From Solirubrobacterales bacterium (GTDB lineage: Bacteria; Actinomycetota; Thermoleophilia; Solirubrobacterales; Solirubrobacteraceae), in contig QHBV01000199.1 of the NCBI GenBank assembly GCA_003244035.1, forward strand, positions 21,862 through 29,308: a stretch of DNA of 7,447 nt, given 5' to 3'. Shown here in pieces: positions 6,391-7,447 of the stretch. The position numbers and the translations under genes are program-made. Under the pieces are notes generated by a model, which had not been told where the DNA came from, did no database searches, and worked only from the letters and a program-made list of their open reading frames with translations. Positions within the stretch are counted from its first letter, which is position 1. Every line of letters begins with the position of its first letter.

Positions 6391-6552
6391 CTAGTCCCGC
6401 CGGCCCGGCAGGAACGGGAGGAGGTTGCGCACGGCGATCGAGATGAGCACCATCACGACCGCGATCAGGATCGCGTCGAACCCCCCGACGTTGAGCGCCC
6501 ACAGGACGATCCACAGGCACAGGCCCGCGGTGGCAGTGAGAATCAGGCCCAT
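6391..6552 (-). CDS. Small two-helix membrane protein of unknown function (53 aa)
   Basis: I do not recognise this protein. It has 53 residues from ATG at 6552 to TAG. Two hydrophobic segments (about 3-20 and 25-43) are separated by a short NVGGFD turn, and a tail with RNLLPFLPGRRD suggests a basic cytoplasmic end. It is therefore probably an integral membrane hairpin. It lies 11 bases after the trpA stop and 12 bases before SBP1, so it is likely co-transcribed with both. No good Shine-Dalgarno sequence precedes the ATG, so translation may depend on ribosomes finishing trpA. The frame stays open far upstream inside trpA, but that part is an arginine/glycine-rich shadow of trpA. The sharp change to membrane-like composition exactly at the ATG, and the trpA stop just before it, support this start. 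A non-coding explanation cannot be fully excluded. Confidence 0.7.
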   Translation of the reverse strand: MGLILTATAGLCLWIVLWALNVGGFDAILIAVVMVLISIAVRNLLPFLPGRRD

Positions 6553-6563
6553 CGGCGAGGATG

Positions 6564-7397
6564 CTATCGGGAGTCTCCCGCCCTCCGCTCGCCCACCGGG
6601 TATTCGCTGAGCGCCGCCGCGAACCCGCGCACGAGCTCGCGCACCGCCCCAACCGGGTCGTGCGCCTCGCCGGCCGCGCGAACCAGCCTGCTCCCGACGA
6701 TCACCCCGTCGGCGCCCGCGCTCGCGGCCGCGCCGGCCTGCTCTGCCGTGGCGATCCCGAAGCCGACCGCGACCGGGACCTCCGTGCTCGCCACCGCCCT
6801 CGCGACGGTGCCCGCGAGCCCGCCGTCGAGCGCTGCCCGCTCCCCGGTCGTCCCCGTCAAGGACACCGTGTACAGAAACCCGCGTGCACGCGCGCCGATC
6901 AGCTCCAGCCGCTCGTCGGGGGTCCCCGGGGCGACCAGGGGCACCAGCGCCAGCCCCCGCTCGTCGCAGGCCACGAGCGTCGCCGGCGCCTCCTCGAGCG
7001 GCAGATCCGGCACGATCAACCCGCTCGCGCCGGCAGCCGCGAGGGCATCGGCGAAGCGCTCGAGTCCGCGGGCGAGGATCACGTTCGAGTAGCACATCAC
7101 CACCACCGCAACCTGCTCTGCGACCGCGCGGGCCACCTCCAGCACGCGATCGAGCGTCGCGCCCGCCCGCAGCGCGGCGCTGCCGGCGGCATGGACCACC
7201 GGTCCGTCGGCGAGCGGATCGGAGAACGGGACGCCGAGCTCGACCACGTCCGCGCCCGCCTGCGGGTACGCCAGCCCGATCCGCAGCGAAGCATCCAAGC
7301 TGGGGAAGCCGCCCATCAGGTAGGGCATCAGCGCGGCGCGGCGCCCGTCGGCTCGCGCCGCGGCGAACGCCTCCGCGATCCGTTCGGTGCCGGTCAC
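6564..7397 (-). CDS. trpA: Tryptophan synthase alpha subunit
   Basis: This cytoplasmic enzyme subunit cleaves indole-3-glycerol phosphate to indole and glyceraldehyde 3-phosphate. It passes indole through a tunnel to the beta subunit (TrpB). It has 277 residues, close to the usual 265-275. The signature ELGVPFSDPLADGP lies at 53-66. Glu53 and Asp64 correspond to the catalytic Glu49 and Asp60 of the Salmonella/E. coli enzyme. The mobile loop reads SLTGTTGER (179-187). The phosphate-binding region contains GFGI (212-215) and GADGVIVGS (228-236), completing the TIM-barrel pattern. The start is GTG at 7397, overlapping the upstream stop in GTGA. This start lies inside a perfect 12-bp inverted repeat and has only a weak GCAGG nearby, which suggests translational coupling to the upstream gene. 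No key residue is missing. Confidence 0.97.
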   Translation of the reverse strand: MTGTERIAEAFAAARADGRRAALMPYLMGGFPSLDASLRIGLAYPQAGADVVELGVPFSDPLADGPVVHAAGSAALRAGATLDRVLEVARAVAEQVAVVVMCYSNVILARGLERFADALAAAGASGLIVPDLPLEEAPATLVACDERGLALVPLVAPGTPDERLELIGARARGFLYTVSLTGTTGERAALDGGLAGTVARAVASTEVPVAVGFGIATAEQAGAAASAGADGVIVGSRLVRAAGEAHDPVGAVRELVRGFAAALSEYPVGERRAGDSR

Positions 7398-7418
7398 TGG
7401 CCTGCGGGCCAGTGACCG
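7391..7418 (-). promoter_or_regulatory. Perfect 12-bp inverted repeat over the trpB/trpA stop-start junction
   Basis: CGGTCACTGGCC (7391-7402) and GGCCAGTGACCG (7407-7418) are exact reverse complements with a 4-base loop. On the mRNA the downstream arm contains the trpA GTG start and the upstream stop codon; the upstream arm lies in the end of the preceding gene. The folded form would hide the trpA start until a ribosome translating the upstream gene melts it. No U-run follows, so it is not an intrinsic terminator. Confidence 0.7.
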
Positions 7419-7447
7419 ATCAAGGCCAGCGCCTCCGCCAGGTCCTT
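7394..7447 (-). CDS. trpB: C-terminal end of probable tryptophan synthase beta subunit (cut by window edge)
   Basis: Only the last 17 codons and TGA are visible, reading KDLAEALALIGHWPAGQ. TrpB proteins commonly end shortly after a GRGDKD motif, and the visible KDL fits the end of that motif. The position directly upstream of trpA, with a 4-base GTGA overlap, is the standard trpBA arrangement. TrpB condenses indole with serine using pyridoxal phosphate. The identity rests mainly on context, because no catalytic residue is in the window. Confidence 0.75.
   Translation of the reverse strand, partial: KDLAEALALIGHWPAGQ

Noticed and set aside
6568..6580. CGGGAG-T-CTCCCG palindrome at the end of trpA as a terminator
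   Set aside because: The arms are short with almost no loop and no U-run follows; the next gene starts 11 bases after the trpA stop.
6553..7095. Upstream extension of the small membrane protein frame into trpA
   Set aside because: It is an alternate reading of trpA with arginine/glycine-rich text. Membrane-like composition starts only at the ATG at 6552.
1..7447. CRISPR arrays, tRNA or rRNA genes, insertion sequences, attachment sites
   Set aside because: I saw no spaced direct repeats, cloverleaf-like sequence, transposase text or flanking repeats. The window is nearly filled by metabolic and transport genes.

Overview
This window is high-GC DNA in which every supported gene lies on the minus strand, so the biological reading order runs from the right edge to the left. 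Dense 4-base start/stop overlaps, GTG starts, strong GC bias at third codon positions and several lipoprotein signal peptides point to a GC-rich actinobacterium. The protein style resembles Thermoleophilia (Solirubrobacterales-like), but that placement is inference and only weakly supported.

Reading right to left, the window opens with the last 17 codons of a gene whose tail fits tryptophan synthase beta (trpB). It overlaps a complete tryptophan synthase alpha gene (trpA, GTG start) by 4 bases. Eleven bases later comes a 53-residue, two-helix membrane protein of unknown function. Twelve bases after that come two overlapping genes for branched-chain-amino-acid-type (LivJ/LivK-like, Peripla_BP_6) substrate-binding lipoproteins, called SBP1 and SBP2 here. 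These five genes are packed closely enough to form one transcription unit. After a 115-base gap that holds a plausible promoter, two inverted repeats and a strong ribosome binding site comes a third binding lipoprotein, SBP3. A 63-base gap that can form a long hairpin then leads into livH, livM and livG, which overlap each other by 4 bases; livG runs off the left edge.

Functionally, SBP3-livH-livM-livG is a standard HAAT-type ABC importer: lipoprotein receptor, two permeases and the first ATPase. livF is expected beyond the left edge. SBP1 and SBP2 are additional receptors that may feed the same permease, giving one importer with three tandem receptors of differing sequence. Their ligands cannot be read from the sequence. 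The link between tryptophan biosynthesis and this importer is the most unusual aspect of the layout.

I did not find a clearly new defence, mobile or RNA-guided system. There is no CRISPR array, tRNA, rRNA, insertion sequence or attachment site that I can support. The items worth a second look are the perfect 12-bp hairpin that buries the trpA start codon, the unknown small membrane protein, the three diverged receptors (SBP2 lacks about 24 residues of a conserved segment), and the two structured gaps around SBP3.
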